Shown piece by piece: positions 13,562-22,280 of a stretch of 45,793 nucleotides of DNA. The translations under genes were made by a program, and so were the position numbers. This DNA comes from RGIG1995 sp045126815 (lineage in GTDB: Bacteria; Bacillota; Clostridia; Oscillospirales; CAG-272). How positions within the stretch are numbered: position 1 is the stretch's first letter; each line of letters begins with the position of its first letter. A model generated the notes under the pieces. The model saw only the letters and a program-made list of their open reading frames with translations. It was not told the DNA's origin and did no database searches. Location of the stretch: assembly GCA_045126815.1 (NCBI GenBank), contig JBGVPD010000055.1, positions 1 to 45,793 on the forward strand, in the 5' to 3' direction.

Positions 13562-16384
13562 TTAATGTGCTACCAGATACGCAACGCCTCGTACTAAATA
13601 CGGCGCCGCTACCAAAATAGCAAAGATTACTACGAGCCCTATCAGGTAATTAACTATCATCTTACGGGCTTTTAATTTGTCCTCATTTCGATAAGCGATA
13701 ATAACCGCAATCCCCATTGCTAAGCTCCAAACCCCTGCCGTTACCAGAAAGATTGTTACCATATAGGGCGCGTACTCGTCGAATAGATATTCCACGTAGT
13801 TAGAAACCATTGTATATTGATCCCCAATGTATTCCACGTATTCATCCCCACAGGTTTCGCAATGAAAATTACGTTTCGTCCCGTTCTCGATTTGAGTGTC
13901 TGTTGTAGAATACGAATGTCCCCGACAAGGAATTATCGTGATGTAAGAACCGCCGCATCGGTTACAATAATGTATCCGCTGTCCGTCATGTTCACAATCC
14001 GAATGCGATTGTATCCAAGTCGTATATTCGTGTCCCAAAGCTTTCTGTTCATCCGTTTTATACGAGTATCCGCATTCCGTACAAAGGTGTTTGAGGTACC
14101 CCTCGCCTTCACAGCTCGGTTGTACCAGTTCCTCGTAATACCGATGCCCAAGTGCACTCGAAGTATATACGGTATAACTATCGCCACATCGACTACATAT
14201 ATATTGCACGCCTCCTTTATCCGTGCAGTTGGCTTCAAAGGAATTCGCTACGTAATTATGTCCCAAAGCAGAAACGTAATCACTAATATAGCTATATCCG
14301 CAAGCCGAACACGTAGATACCGTATAGCCTTGCGTCGTACAGGTGGGTGGAACGACTTCTCTCGTATAAGAATGGCCTTTTGCCGCTACGATATCGCCCG
14401 TATAGGTATAATCACACACCGTACAGGTGTAAACGGTATAGCCTTGTGCCGTACAAGTCGGCTGTGTTACCGTCTTTCTATAACTGTGCCCGTTCGGGGA
14501 TACGTAATCGTCGTAATAATAATCATCGCAAGAGATACACTCGTACACGGTATAGCCCTGCGCCGTACAAGTCGGAGCAATTGTCGCTCCTTTTTCGTAA
14601 TAATGCCCGATACTAAACGAATAAGAATTTGCTCTTCCCGTTGTGCTGTCGGTAATGTTTAGGGTGTAATTCCCTTCTGCTGATATCCAAGTCCCTTTTG
14701 TATATGCACTCCCATTCAAGGTTGCCGTAATCGTTGTGCCTGTCCAAGTCGCATATACCCGATTATCCGTACTCGATTTAACAATCGTAGCCGTTGGTGT
14801 CGCTACATCCAGCTCTATCCAGTATGTAGCCGTCGTATTCCCATAACTGTCTTTGGCGTAAAAATAATATTTCCCGTCCGTTGACGTCACAGGAATCGTA
14901 ACGTAGCCACTTGTTGTGGATTGATAACTGGAACTATTCGGGGTTTTATAGTAAAGCGTACAAGTTACAATAGCATCGGAGGCTCTTACCGTGAAACCTT
15001 TACCAATTGTATCGCTGAATTCTGTTTCATCGCAAGAGATTGTCGGAGCGTCATGGTCCATTAAAACGGTATAAACACTCGATTGATTCCCCGCATGATC
15101 CACACAGTAAAAGGAATATGAACCGCTCGTCGTAAGAGATGAACCGTTTACGTATTCGACATAACTGTTGGAACCGGGTGCTTTAACATAGCAAGTAGCC
15201 ACACCTCCGGTATCCGTAGCACTATAATATAACGAGCTCGCCGTCGTTGTTCCACCATTGCTTAGCAAAGTGCCGTTAGCATAAACTTTACCAACAGGCG
15301 CAACCGTATCTAAATACATTGTGGATTCTTCCGAAGTATTCCCTAAAAGGTCGTGTGAACGGAATGTATATAACCCGTTCGTTGCCGTTTTTGCAATCGT
15401 TGTCCCATTTGAGTAAGTTTGCCAAGTAGTCGTACCTGGCGTTTTATATTGGCAATAGTTTAGCCCAAACCCTTCGTCCGTTGCCGTATATTTAAATGCA
15501 TTATTATAGTAAGACGATGTGATTAACGTTCCGCTTGAATTATAGAATTTACCAACAGGCAAAACCGCATCGTAATACGCATAGTAGATCGCCGAAGTGC
15601 GCCCTGCGTTATCCTCCGCATAAAAGGAGTACAACCCAGGTCCATCGTCCAGGTAGATTTTCGTTAAGCTCCCTACAATTCGAGTGTACGAAGATGCATC
15701 CTCGTGCTTTTTATACATATACTTAACGCCGCTATCCGCGTCCACACCATTCACCGTTACCACTTGATTACTCATCACGTCGTACATCGTTGTAGATGCA
15801 CCTGTAATGGTTGGATTTTTTAAGTCCACTTTGAAACTAAAGTTTGCCGTTAACTCGTATCTCGTCATCAACGTTGCTGAACCCGTACCTAAACCAAAGC
15901 CTAAATAACTCACGTTATAGGTTGAACCGTGTGTCAAGCCCGTTAATTGGATTGAGGTAGTTTTCGTTACCTTTTTGACTTCTTTCCCGCTACTGTCCGT
16001 AACGGTAATCGTGTGGTCTGTATAAGTCGAATTAAACGAGATATTTACCGTACTCGAACCAATCCAACCACCGTTTGTAAGTGTGCCTGAACCCGAATAA
16101 TCACTTCCGTATGCATAGATACGAAAGGTCATATTAGAGCCGTCATTATCCAAAACCGAGGCACTGGAAACATTTGTGCCTGAACGGTACTTAGTCGTAG
16201 AATTATTGCCAACGTTGCTAACGATTTTGTTGTTCGTATAGCTAAATAGCACGGTATATCTTGGAGTCGTATCAGCGCTTGCGGTACGAGTTTGTCCTAT
16301 ATTCCATCCGAATGCTCCAAAAAAGCAACAGAGAACCATTAAGCAAGATAGAAGTATTAAACTAAGAATTTTCTTTCTTTTCAT
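13562..16384 (-). CDS. Adhesin with Ig-like and Cys-rich repeats fused to a C-terminal pilin module, 940 aa
   Basis: It has a signal peptide (about 1-38, ILSLILLSCLMVLCCFFGAFG), an N-terminal beta domain, Ig-like modules (about 195-575) of the same type as the 1420-aa protein, and seven repeats of about 38 residues (594-856) with the pattern GHxYxxxxxxPTCTxxGYTVYxCxxCxY. The last 84 residues are two membrane helices joined by AYRNEDKLKARKMIVNYLIG and ending AAPYLVRGVAYLV. That end matches the short pilins at 21972-22610 (AHRNEDKINARGMVKSLIIG ... GAPLLINGLSAWV) in order, spacing and key residues. The protein is thus a pilin-domain adhesin. It overlaps the VirB4 gene by 23 bases and starts at 16384 after AGGAGG. 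Incorporation into a T4SS filament or its base is inference. Confidence 0.9.
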   Translation of the reverse strand: MKRKKILSLILLSCLMVLCCFFGAFGWNIGQTRTASADTTPRYTVLFSYTNNKIVSNVGNNSTTKYRSGTNVSSASVLDNDGSNMTFRIYAYGSDYSGSGTLTNGGWIGSSTVNISFNSTYTDHTITVTDSSGKEVKKVTKTTSIQLTGLTHGSTYNVSYLGFGLGTGSATLMTRYELTANFSFKVDLKNPTITGASTTMYDVMSNQVVTVNGVDADSGVKYMYKKHEDASSYTRIVGSLTKIYLDDGPGLYSFYAEDNAGRTSAIYYAYYDAVLPVGKFYNSSGTLITSSYYNNAFKYTATDEGFGLNYCQYKTPGTTTWQTYSNGTTIAKTATNGLYTFRSHDLLGNTSEESTMYLDTVAPVGKVYANGTLLSNGGTTTASSLYYSATDTGGVATCYVKAPGSNSYVEYVNGSSLTTSGSYSFYCVDHAGNQSSVYTVLMDHDAPTISCDETEFSDTIGKGFTVRASDAIVTCTLYYKTPNSSSYQSTTSGYVTIPVTSTDGKYYFYAKDSYGNTTATYWIELDVATPTATIVKSSTDNRVYATWTGTTITATLNGSAYTKGTWISAEGNYTLNITDSTTGRANSYSFSIGHYYEKGATIAPTCTAQGYTVYECISCDDYYYDDYVSPNGHSYRKTVTQPTCTAQGYTVYTCTVCDYTYTGDIVAAKGHSYTREVVPPTCTTQGYTVSTCSACGYSYISDYVSALGHNYVANSFEANCTDKGGVQYICSRCGDSYTVYTSSALGHRYYEELVQPSCEGEGYLKHLCTECGYSYKTDEQKALGHEYTTWIQSHSDCEHDGQRIHYCNRCGGSYITIIPCRGHSYSTTDTQIENGTKRNFHCETCGDEYVEYIGDQYTMVSNYVEYLFDEYAPYMVTIFLVTAGVWSLAMGIAVIIAYRNEDKLKARKMIVNYLIGLVVIFAILVAAPYLVRGVAYLVAH
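13565..13816 (-). other. Pilin-like membrane module at the C-terminus of the 940-aa adhesin
   Basis: Residues 857-940. The line-up with the short pilins includes the cytoplasmic loop (R-N-E-D-K-(L/I)-(K/N)-A-R-x-M), the following LIG(L/I)(V/I)(V/I) helix, the AAP/GAP turn and the closing (V/L)-(R/N)-G-(V/L). The same module occurs in the proteins at 20159-21025, 21046-21900, 21972-22262 and 22281-22610. Confidence 0.8.
13817..14605 (-). repeat. Seven tandem 38-residue Cys/His repeats
   Basis: Residues 594-856 of the adhesin. Each unit begins with a G-H-x-Y turn, most carry PTCT or a variant, then C-x-x-C about ten residues later. The first three are the most alike, with the shared piece CTAQGYTVY in units 1 and 2. 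This C...CxxC plus GH pattern is frequent in surface proteins of gut Firmicutes; zinc binding is plausible but not proven. Confidence 0.85.
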
Positions 16385-19022
16385 CTACTCCACCTCCTAC
16401 TTTTGATTCATTGAATAGTGCCTGCATATATTCGCCTGCGGAGATTTTCACCCCAGTTCTGAGCTCGCTCGAACCGATAAAAAACGCTTGGCCTGTTACT
16501 GCCGACATAATCATTTTCTGTTCGTCTTTGTTAAATCCGTCGCCTGCCTTATACACTTCGATGACGTCTTTCATATCCGGCGCCGAGAGCTTGAAAATAA
16601 ACATATACTGACTGTTTTTCAATATCGCACTCGTTTTTGCTCTGAGCTCCTCGTTTGCGTTCCAATCGGCAATGTTTTGCGTTGCCGGGATAAACGAACC
16701 GTTATACTTACGAATTCGCTTGCTCATAGAAAAGAAGAAATCCAGAGCTATCGGATATTTTGCGTCCAAATAAAGATGGGCTTCGTCTACGATAATCATT
16801 GTCCGTAAATTTTTTCCGTACTTATTTGCTTCCCTTGCGTTAATAATCTCCTGCTCTATAAAACGGAACACGAGCAACATCTGGGCATTAGCCACGGTAT
16901 TATTTTTGTTTGCGAACAAGGATTGGAAACTGAAATCCACGATATCTTCTTCTACCGAAAGCGTCGAAGGCGCGTTCCAGATATCAGAATATCGGCCTGT
17001 TACAAACTTTTCCAAATACAGTCTTGCGGTACGATAATCTCGGTGAGAATACTGGTCGTCCTTATGCTTTTCCTCTTCAATTACCAGCGTTTCAAACAGA
17101 TCACTGAAAATAGGAAAGTCCTCTGCTTTGAAATACGTACAATCTGTATTTTCCGTAATCCCTTTTCTTTTGTAGGTTTCTATCGTTAGGTTGTTGATAA
17201 GTTCTACAATGTCGCTCGAAGCCCCCACCAAAACAATCCTAAAAAACGATTCCAACATTTTGAGATGCGTATTAAACGTTACGCTCGGTTCTGCGGGACA
17301 CCCGTCTTCGGTAAGAATTTTATAAATATGGAAAGGATTAATTCTCCCTTCCTTCGCTCTGCCGACGTCGATAATGTTCCCCTTCAGGTTTCTCGTAAGC
17401 GTCAAGTATTCATCTTCAGGATCCAGCACGATTATTCGCGTGTTGTTCGACCACTCGTTAAGAATCAGCGTCTTCAAAAAGAAGGACTTACCTGCACCAG
17501 ACTGACCTATAATCATTGCATTACTGTTTTGATAAAGACTCCCGCGTTTCCAAAGATTTAAGAAGAACGGGTTTCGGTTATCCGTGTTCTCGCCCAGCAT
17601 AATACCGCCTTCGTCCAATACCGACATTCTGACAAACGGGAATACCGCAGCAAAAGAACTGCTGTTGATACCGTTTTCATAATTGCCAAGATTTGTATAA
17701 GGAGTGATATCCGCCGCCTTGAACGCATCGATTTGCAAACCGTTGAGCATAGAAACCTTAAAGTTCCCTGTCAATATCGCCCTACGCACCGCCCTTTTAT
17801 AATTAGCGTCATTTAAATAATTGTAAGCCGTAACCGTCAATGTCACGTCCAATAAAGATTCGTTTTCCGCCTGTAAACTATCCAATAATGCATTCATTGA
17901 ATTCCTATGGATTTGCGCCGTGTTTGCTTCGCTGGCATGTTCACTGGCGATTTGCTTAAATTCCATTTCACCAATGCATTTATCAATACGCCTGATTGCT
18001 TTATACTTATCCACCGGTCTGACGTGCATCACGACTTTGGTATTCGGGATATTGAATAGCGCTGCTCCCCATGCGTTCTTAACCCGCAATGGATATTCCG
18101 ATACAGCAAGTACCGACGCTTCCACTCCGTCCACCAAGTATTTGTTGGACTTAAAAAGGATTTCTTTAGGCTTCACCCAGTCAAGCAGTTGCTCATCCGG
18201 GATCTCGTTAATTTCACGCTCGTCAAAGTTTCTGAAATAGCAATACTTCAAGAAAATCGCAGTAGGACGCCTTGTCAATACTTTGGTTCTAAGTCCGCAT
18301 TTGTTGATTTCGGACGCCATATTCACCGCCGTGTTTTCAAGGTCAAGCTCATCTTTTCCGTAGATGACGATATAATAATCCGAAGCGTATTGCTTAATGA
18401 TATTATTCACTTCGTCTATTCTATCGATTCTCTCACTTAAAACCTTCAATCGAGTTTCTTTGATATCCAGAGAAAGATTGCTTTGCTTGATAAACTTCAA
18501 GCGTTCAAACAAGTCCTCCGAGAACTGGTCAAGCGTTACCGGTCTATCTATCTTTACGATATCCGCCGACTGCGTTTCTTCGAGCATCTTAAACGCGTTC
18601 GCGAAATAATCGATGTCGATATCCTGCTGCATCTCATCCTCTATCTTGAAATTCTTTTGACCGAGTTTAATGACTCTTCCAAACGTTCCACCTTTATATA
18701 CAAGCAAACCGTTCTCACGGATTTCGGAAAGTTCCATCAACGTGTCTATCTTTTCCTTTTCTCTTGTTGCATCCTTTGAGTATTTCTTCTTTCCAAAGGC
18801 AAACTTGATATTTTCAAAGATATACGTGTAGAAAATCCCATCTCCCGTCGGCATAAACATCACGAGTGCAATTAAGCCCAAAATCACGGCGATTGCCCAC
18901 GCTTCAATCGTAATGCAAACGAATATAACTGCAAATGCTACGAGCGCTATGAAAATATCTCGCATGGAGTAGCATTTCCAAACATTCTTGCGCACGTTTA
19001 TTTTTTTAGGAATTATTCTCAT
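16362..19022 (-). CDS. virB4: PrgI-VirB4 fusion ATPase of T4SS module B, 886 aa
   Basis: The first 80 residues (MRIIPKKINVRKNVWKCYS and two membrane helices at about 22-40 and 42-58) look like a whole PrgI-type protein. A VirB4/TraC-like N-terminal domain follows to about 480. The P-loop is GQSGAGKS (506-513); an IIVLDPEDEY segment follows it, and Walker B is TMIIVDEAHLYLD. All ATPase residues are intact. VirB4 proteins power pilus assembly and substrate transfer at the inner side of the membrane. It overlaps the upstream VirB6-like gene by four bases, has GGGAGGTG before the start, and is followed by the adhesin in an overlapping frame. It is clearly different from the module A VirB4 at 28934-31408. 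Confidence 0.94.
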   Translation of the reverse strand: MRIIPKKINVRKNVWKCYSMRDIFIALVAFAVIFVCITIEAWAIAVILGLIALVMFMPTGDGIFYTYIFENIKFAFGKKKYSKDATREKEKIDTLMELSEIRENGLLVYKGGTFGRVIKLGQKNFKIEDEMQQDIDIDYFANAFKMLEETQSADIVKIDRPVTLDQFSEDLFERLKFIKQSNLSLDIKETRLKVLSERIDRIDEVNNIIKQYASDYYIVIYGKDELDLENTAVNMASEINKCGLRTKVLTRRPTAIFLKYCYFRNFDEREINEIPDEQLLDWVKPKEILFKSNKYLVDGVEASVLAVSEYPLRVKNAWGAALFNIPNTKVVMHVRPVDKYKAIRRIDKCIGEMEFKQIASEHASEANTAQIHRNSMNALLDSLQAENESLLDVTLTVTAYNYLNDANYKRAVRRAILTGNFKVSMLNGLQIDAFKAADITPYTNLGNYENGINSSSFAAVFPFVRMSVLDEGGIMLGENTDNRNPFFLNLWKRGSLYQNSNAMIIGQSGAGKSFFLKTLILNEWSNNTRIIVLDPEDEYLTLTRNLKGNIIDVGRAKEGRINPFHIYKILTEDGCPAEPSVTFNTHLKMLESFFRIVLVGASSDIVELINNLTIETYKRKGITENTDCTYFKAEDFPIFSDLFETLVIEEEKHKDDQYSHRDYRTARLYLEKFVTGRYSDIWNAPSTLSVEEDIVDFSFQSLFANKNNTVANAQMLLVFRFIEQEIINAREANKYGKNLRTMIIVDEAHLYLDAKYPIALDFFFSMSKRIRKYNGSFIPATQNIADWNANEELRAKTSAILKNSQYMFIFKLSAPDMKDVIEVYKAGDGFNKDEQKMIMSAVTGQAFFIGSSELRTGVKISAGEYMQALFNESKVGGGVDEKKENS

Positions 19023-20146
19023 AAACTATCACCTCCCGAATCGTCCGTATTGAAATTTCTTGTGTCTTCCGAGTATTTATGCGAGCCGTTAGACTCGTAC
19101 ATGCTACCCGCATTTGTGTAATAACTTGTTCTCATAAGGTTATGCACCTCCTTAATAGATAAGGTCTTGCTCTTATCCGTAAATTCCCCGCTACCAAACA
19201 GCTTGGAAAATAACGCCTGCCCAGTTGGTATCATTATCGTCCCGCCGATCAGCATAAAGATTTGGAATAGCTTATTCCCAAACTCAGATATCCCGTCAAT
19301 TTGCATACTGCTAATCATCGGCAATATCAATGCAAAAATACTCACTGAAAATACCGTTCCATACGTCAAAACTACTTTCGTCACGAACGTTTCTCGCCAA
19401 GTTCTAAACCTTGCACCATCGTCAAGCGGCAACGTGGACATAAACATAGGCATCGTAACGTACATGAAGATAAGTTCGTAGACACGTTTCACCAGCTTAG
19501 CGATTGCCTTAATTAACGCAAATCCGACGCCGAATACCATCAACAGTGCCGGGAAATACATAACCGTATTCGGATTTACCATACCGTTCATCTTCCAGCT
19601 CGTCGGGAAGACGCCAAATACCGTATTTGGATCGTACTCACCGAGAATATCTCTCACCGTAATCGTATTGAAATCAATTTCCGCTACTGAATATCCGTTG
19701 AGCCAATCCCCTACGCAAATATTAAACAGCGTTTCCGAGAGTCGTACAGATGTATCGATATTAAATATCTCCGCTATTAGTACAAGCAAAGAGTTCGAAA
19801 TAATGATACCGAGTATCACTACGATAAGCATTACCAGCGTACCGAGCATTGCCAAGAAAAACTTCCCGACAATCGTCGAGATGTTCCTGTTGTTTGCAAT
19901 CATATTTTTTACCAGTGCGATTATCGCAAACATACACCCAAGACCTATCGCCAATATGAACACGCACCAAAAAACTTTGCTAATCGTAGAATCTCCTACA
20001 AGGAATTCCACTAAATTGATTTGATCCCCTTTATAATTGATTTTCGTTATCCCTGATAATGCGGAAAAAAGTTCCATAATCCCGTCTATGGCTCGAAGTA
20101 TCCATAAAAATACTTGCATAATGAGTTCTTGAAAGAAAATAAGCAT
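19019..20146 (-). CDS. Short TrbL/VirB6-like polytopic membrane protein, 375 aa
   Basis: It has about six to seven membrane segments (for example VFWCVFILAIGLGCMFAIIAL, FFLAMLGTLVMLIVVILGIIIS, YFPALLMVFGVGFALIKAIA, VVLTYGTVFSVSIFALILPMI, IFMLIGGTIMIPTGQALFSKLFG). The loop KRVYELIFMYVTMPMFMSTLPLDDGARFRTWRETFVTK is typical of clostridial and mollicute VirB6/TrbL-type channel proteins. A hydrophilic tail (about 330-375) lies in the cytoplasm. It sits between pilins and VirB4, as expected for a channel component. It starts at 20146 with AAGGAGGTGAG. It is half the size of the module A homologue and lacks its long repeat tail. Confidence 0.85.
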   Translation of the reverse strand: MLIFFQELIMQVFLWILRAIDGIMELFSALSGITKINYKGDQINLVEFLVGDSTISKVFWCVFILAIGLGCMFAIIALVKNMIANNRNISTIVGKFFLAMLGTLVMLIVVILGIIISNSLLVLIAEIFNIDTSVRLSETLFNICVGDWLNGYSVAEIDFNTITVRDILGEYDPNTVFGVFPTSWKMNGMVNPNTVMYFPALLMVFGVGFALIKAIAKLVKRVYELIFMYVTMPMFMSTLPLDDGARFRTWRETFVTKVVLTYGTVFSVSIFALILPMISSMQIDGISEFGNKLFQIFMLIGGTIMIPTGQALFSKLFGSGEFTDKSKTLSIKEVHNLMRTSYYTNAGSMYESNGSHKYSEDTRNFNTDDSGGDSL

Positions 20147-20158
20147 TCTCTCACCTCC

Positions 20159-21025
20159 TTACCAAGCCAGCCAGGATGATAGACCGTTTATAAGAAGCGG
20201 TGTTCCAACCGCAATAACCGCTGCTATTACGATACCAATGATCAAGTTTTTTACCATTCCGCGCGCATCGATTTGTTCTTCTCTGCGTCTTGCTACAGCT
20301 ATCTTTATACCGATGTATGCACCCCAGATAACCACCACGGACGTACAACCGATAACGATATAAATCCAAAAGGAATCTACAAGTTCAGAAAGCTTTACTA
20401 TTATTTGCTTAAAGCTCGTTTCCATCTGCACGCGTTGCCCAATCATTTCTGCGATTTGAGCGCTTGTATAATCCTCTGCAATCAACGTTGCATACGCAGC
20501 GTGATGCGGCGAAGAGTAACCATAATTCCCCGCAGAATCTTGAACGTAGAAAATGTAAGAAAGTTCAATATCTTCCCCACTTTCAGGAATATCTTTAATA
20601 CCGCACTTTAACAAACGTCCTCCGGATAACAACACCGGCGACTCTACTTCCAAAAGCGCAAGGGAGTCTTTCATTCCTAGTGCTTCATACTCTGCAATGT
20701 AGTTCCCTGTAACGCCATAACGTTCTGCGAACCATTTTGGGAAGACAACAACGCCGTAAGTCAAAGATGAATCATAGTACTCTTCCGGCACAAAGTAACA
20801 TGCGTACATGTACTGCCCCTTTGCTTCGCTTTGTCCTTTTGAAAACGTGATAAATACACAGTTATCCACTATTGTTTCTACCGTAATTTGTTCCTCTTCC
20901 TCCACAGTTTCTGCTTTTGCATTTACCCAAGACGTTGGCATTAACAACGCTATTGCGATTGATAAAAGTATCAACAGAGCACAAAGGATTGAGGAGGAAT
21001 TTTTAGTTCTTTTTGTATGTTCCAT
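20159..21025 (-). CDS. Ectodomain pilin-module protein 2, 288 aa
   Basis: The ATG at 21025 (MEHTKRTKNS) has GGAGGTATGT just before it; a longer frame lacks a ribosome site. It has a signal peptide (1-38, cleavage after NAKA), an ectodomain (39 to about 215) with CVFITFSKG, YACYFVPEEYY, TYGVVVFPKWFAERYG and SYIFYVQDSAGNYGYS, then the pilin module (217-288): DSFWIYIVIG, WGAYIGIKIA, RRREEQIDARGMVKNLIIG, PLLINGLSSW. The ectodomain is homologous to that of the neighbour at 21046 but strongly diverged. It contains an Ig-like closing motif (VQDSAGN) also found in the adhesins. Probable minor subunit of module B. Confidence 0.88.
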   Translation of the reverse strand: MEHTKRTKNSSSILCALLILLSIAIALLMPTSWVNAKAETVEEEEQITVETIVDNCVFITFSKGQSEAKGQYMYACYFVPEEYYDSSLTYGVVVFPKWFAERYGVTGNYIAEYEALGMKDSLALLEVESPVLLSGGRLLKCGIKDIPESGEDIELSYIFYVQDSAGNYGYSSPHHAAYATLIAEDYTSAQIAEMIGQRVQMETSFKQIIVKLSELVDSFWIYIVIGCTSVVVIWGAYIGIKIAVARRREEQIDARGMVKNLIIGIVIAAVIAVGTPLLINGLSSWLAW

Positions 21026-21045
21026 ACATACCTCCAAACATAAAA

Positions 21046-21900
21046 TTAAGCCCACATCACAAAGTGCGCGAGCCCGTTAATCAAGAGCGGACAAGCCATT
21101 GCAATAACCGCCATTATAATAATGCCTATTACTAATCCTTTAACCATTGCTCTTGAATTGATTTGTTCTTCTCTTCTATTTGCTACCGATACACGAATAC
21201 CAATGTAAGCACCCCAAACAACTACGACTGCGCCCATTGCCATCACTATGTAAATCCAGAAAGAATTTACAAGCTCTGCAATCTTATCCACTATAGTACT
21301 GAAGCTACTTTCCATCGTTATCCGGTCGTTTATCATGGATACAACCTCGTCATCGGTATACTCTTCTGCAACCAGTGTAGCCCAAGCAGCAAACCTCGGT
21401 TGCGAATAGGCAATATTACCAGCCTGGTCCTTTGCGTAAAAAATAAACGAGAAGGTTCTCTTCGTGTTTTGCTCAAGAATATTCGCAATACCACACTTAA
21501 ACAAATGCCCATCCTCAGTTTCCAGATTTTTAGTTCCCGTAATATCCATAATTGTAAGGTTTTGTTCTTCCGCTTTTTTGAAATAATCGCTTGTCAAACC
21601 CAAACGTTCCCCGTAATCTTTTGGAAACAAAACGACTCCGTAGGTATAATCACTTTCATATACTGAATTCGGAATATAATAACAAGCGAAAATGTTTCTT
21701 CCGTATTTGGAAGTCTCATCACCCTTACGAAAAGTAATAAATGTTGTATTTTCAATAATTTCCTCCACACTTGTCGGTGTTTCTTCTAACGTTTCCGCTT
21801 TAACCGTTGTGATGGAAGTTGGTATCCATATAGAAAAGCTTAGTATAAACGACAAAATCAGAATTAACCAAAAGCTACTTTTATTTTGTGTTTTCTCCAT
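21046..21900 (-). CDS. Ectodomain pilin-module protein 1, 284 aa
   Basis: It has a signal peptide (1-35, cleavage after TTVKA), an ectodomain (36 to about 211) with NTTFITFRKG, FACYYIPNSVY, TYGVVLFPKDYGERLGLTSDY and FSFIFYAKDQAGNIAYS, then the pilin module (212-284) NSFWIYIVMA ... WGAYIGIRVS ... RREEQINSRAMVKGLVIG ... CPLLINGLAHF. The start at 21900 has GGAGG eight bases before. The four pilin-module genes are consecutive and closely spaced, so one mRNA is likely. Fusion of a secreted domain to a conjugation pilin is unusual, because VirB2-type pilins normally consist of little more than the two-helix module. Confidence 0.88.
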   Translation of the reverse strand: MEKTQNKSSFWLILILSFILSFSIWIPTSITTVKAETLEETPTSVEEIIENTTFITFRKGDETSKYGRNIFACYYIPNSVYESDYTYGVVLFPKDYGERLGLTSDYFKKAEEQNLTIMDITGTKNLETEDGHLFKCGIANILEQNTKRTFSFIFYAKDQAGNIAYSQPRFAAWATLVAEEYTDDEVVSMINDRITMESSFSTIVDKIAELVNSFWIYIVMAMGAVVVVWGAYIGIRVSVANRREEQINSRAMVKGLVIGIIIMAVIAMACPLLINGLAHFVMWA

Positions 21901-21971
21901 TTTATACCTCCGAAAAATAATGAGGCGACGAGAATCGTCCCGCCGCCTCGCTGTTGATTAAATTGTTGTTC

Positions 21972-22262
21972 TTAACCTACCCAAGCACTGAGACCGTTGA
22001 TAAGTAAAGGTGCGCCCATGGCGATTACGAACATGATAATGATACCGATGATAAGACTCTTCACCATACCACGTGCGTTAATCTTGTCTTCGTTACGATG
22101 CGCGATCGCTACTTTGATACCGATGTATGCGCCCCAAACAACGACAACTGCCGCCATTGCCAATACGATATAGATCCAAAAAGAATCCATAAGGGTTTGA
22201 AGATTTGCTACGATTTGAGCTAAGCTACCGTCAAGCGTAGTTGCTGCAAGTAATTGATTCAT
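21972..22262 (-). CDS. VirB2-like short pilin, copy 2, 96 aa
   Basis: It has a short N-terminal helix (MNQLLAATTLDGSLAQIVANLQTLM) without a classical signal peptide, then helix 1 (SFWIYIVLAMAAVVVVWGAYIGIKVA), a charged cytoplasmic loop (HRNEDKINARG) and helix 2 (LIIGIIIMFVIAMGAPLLINGL), ending GLSAWVG. This two-helix hairpin with a small basic loop is the VirB2/TrbC pilin topology; clostridial equivalents include the Maff2-type proteins, to which it is analogous and not clearly homologous. It starts at 22262 with GGAGGTGG. Likely the main subunit of the module B structure together with copy 1. Confidence 0.82.
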   Translation of the reverse strand: MNQLLAATTLDGSLAQIVANLQTLMDSFWIYIVLAMAAVVVVWGAYIGIKVAIAHRNEDKINARGMVKSLIIGIIIMFVIAMGAPLLINGLSAWVG

Positions 22263-22280
22263 ACTTATCCACCTCCACGC

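Noticed and set aside
13817..14605. CRISPR-like regular repeats
   Set aside because: The periodicity (about 114 bp) is of the coding repeats of the adhesin and the units are diverged at DNA level.
13817..14662. Rightward ORF of 281 codons opposite the Cys-rich repeats
   Set aside because: The apparent repeats in it are only the mirror of the 38-residue units on the minus strand.
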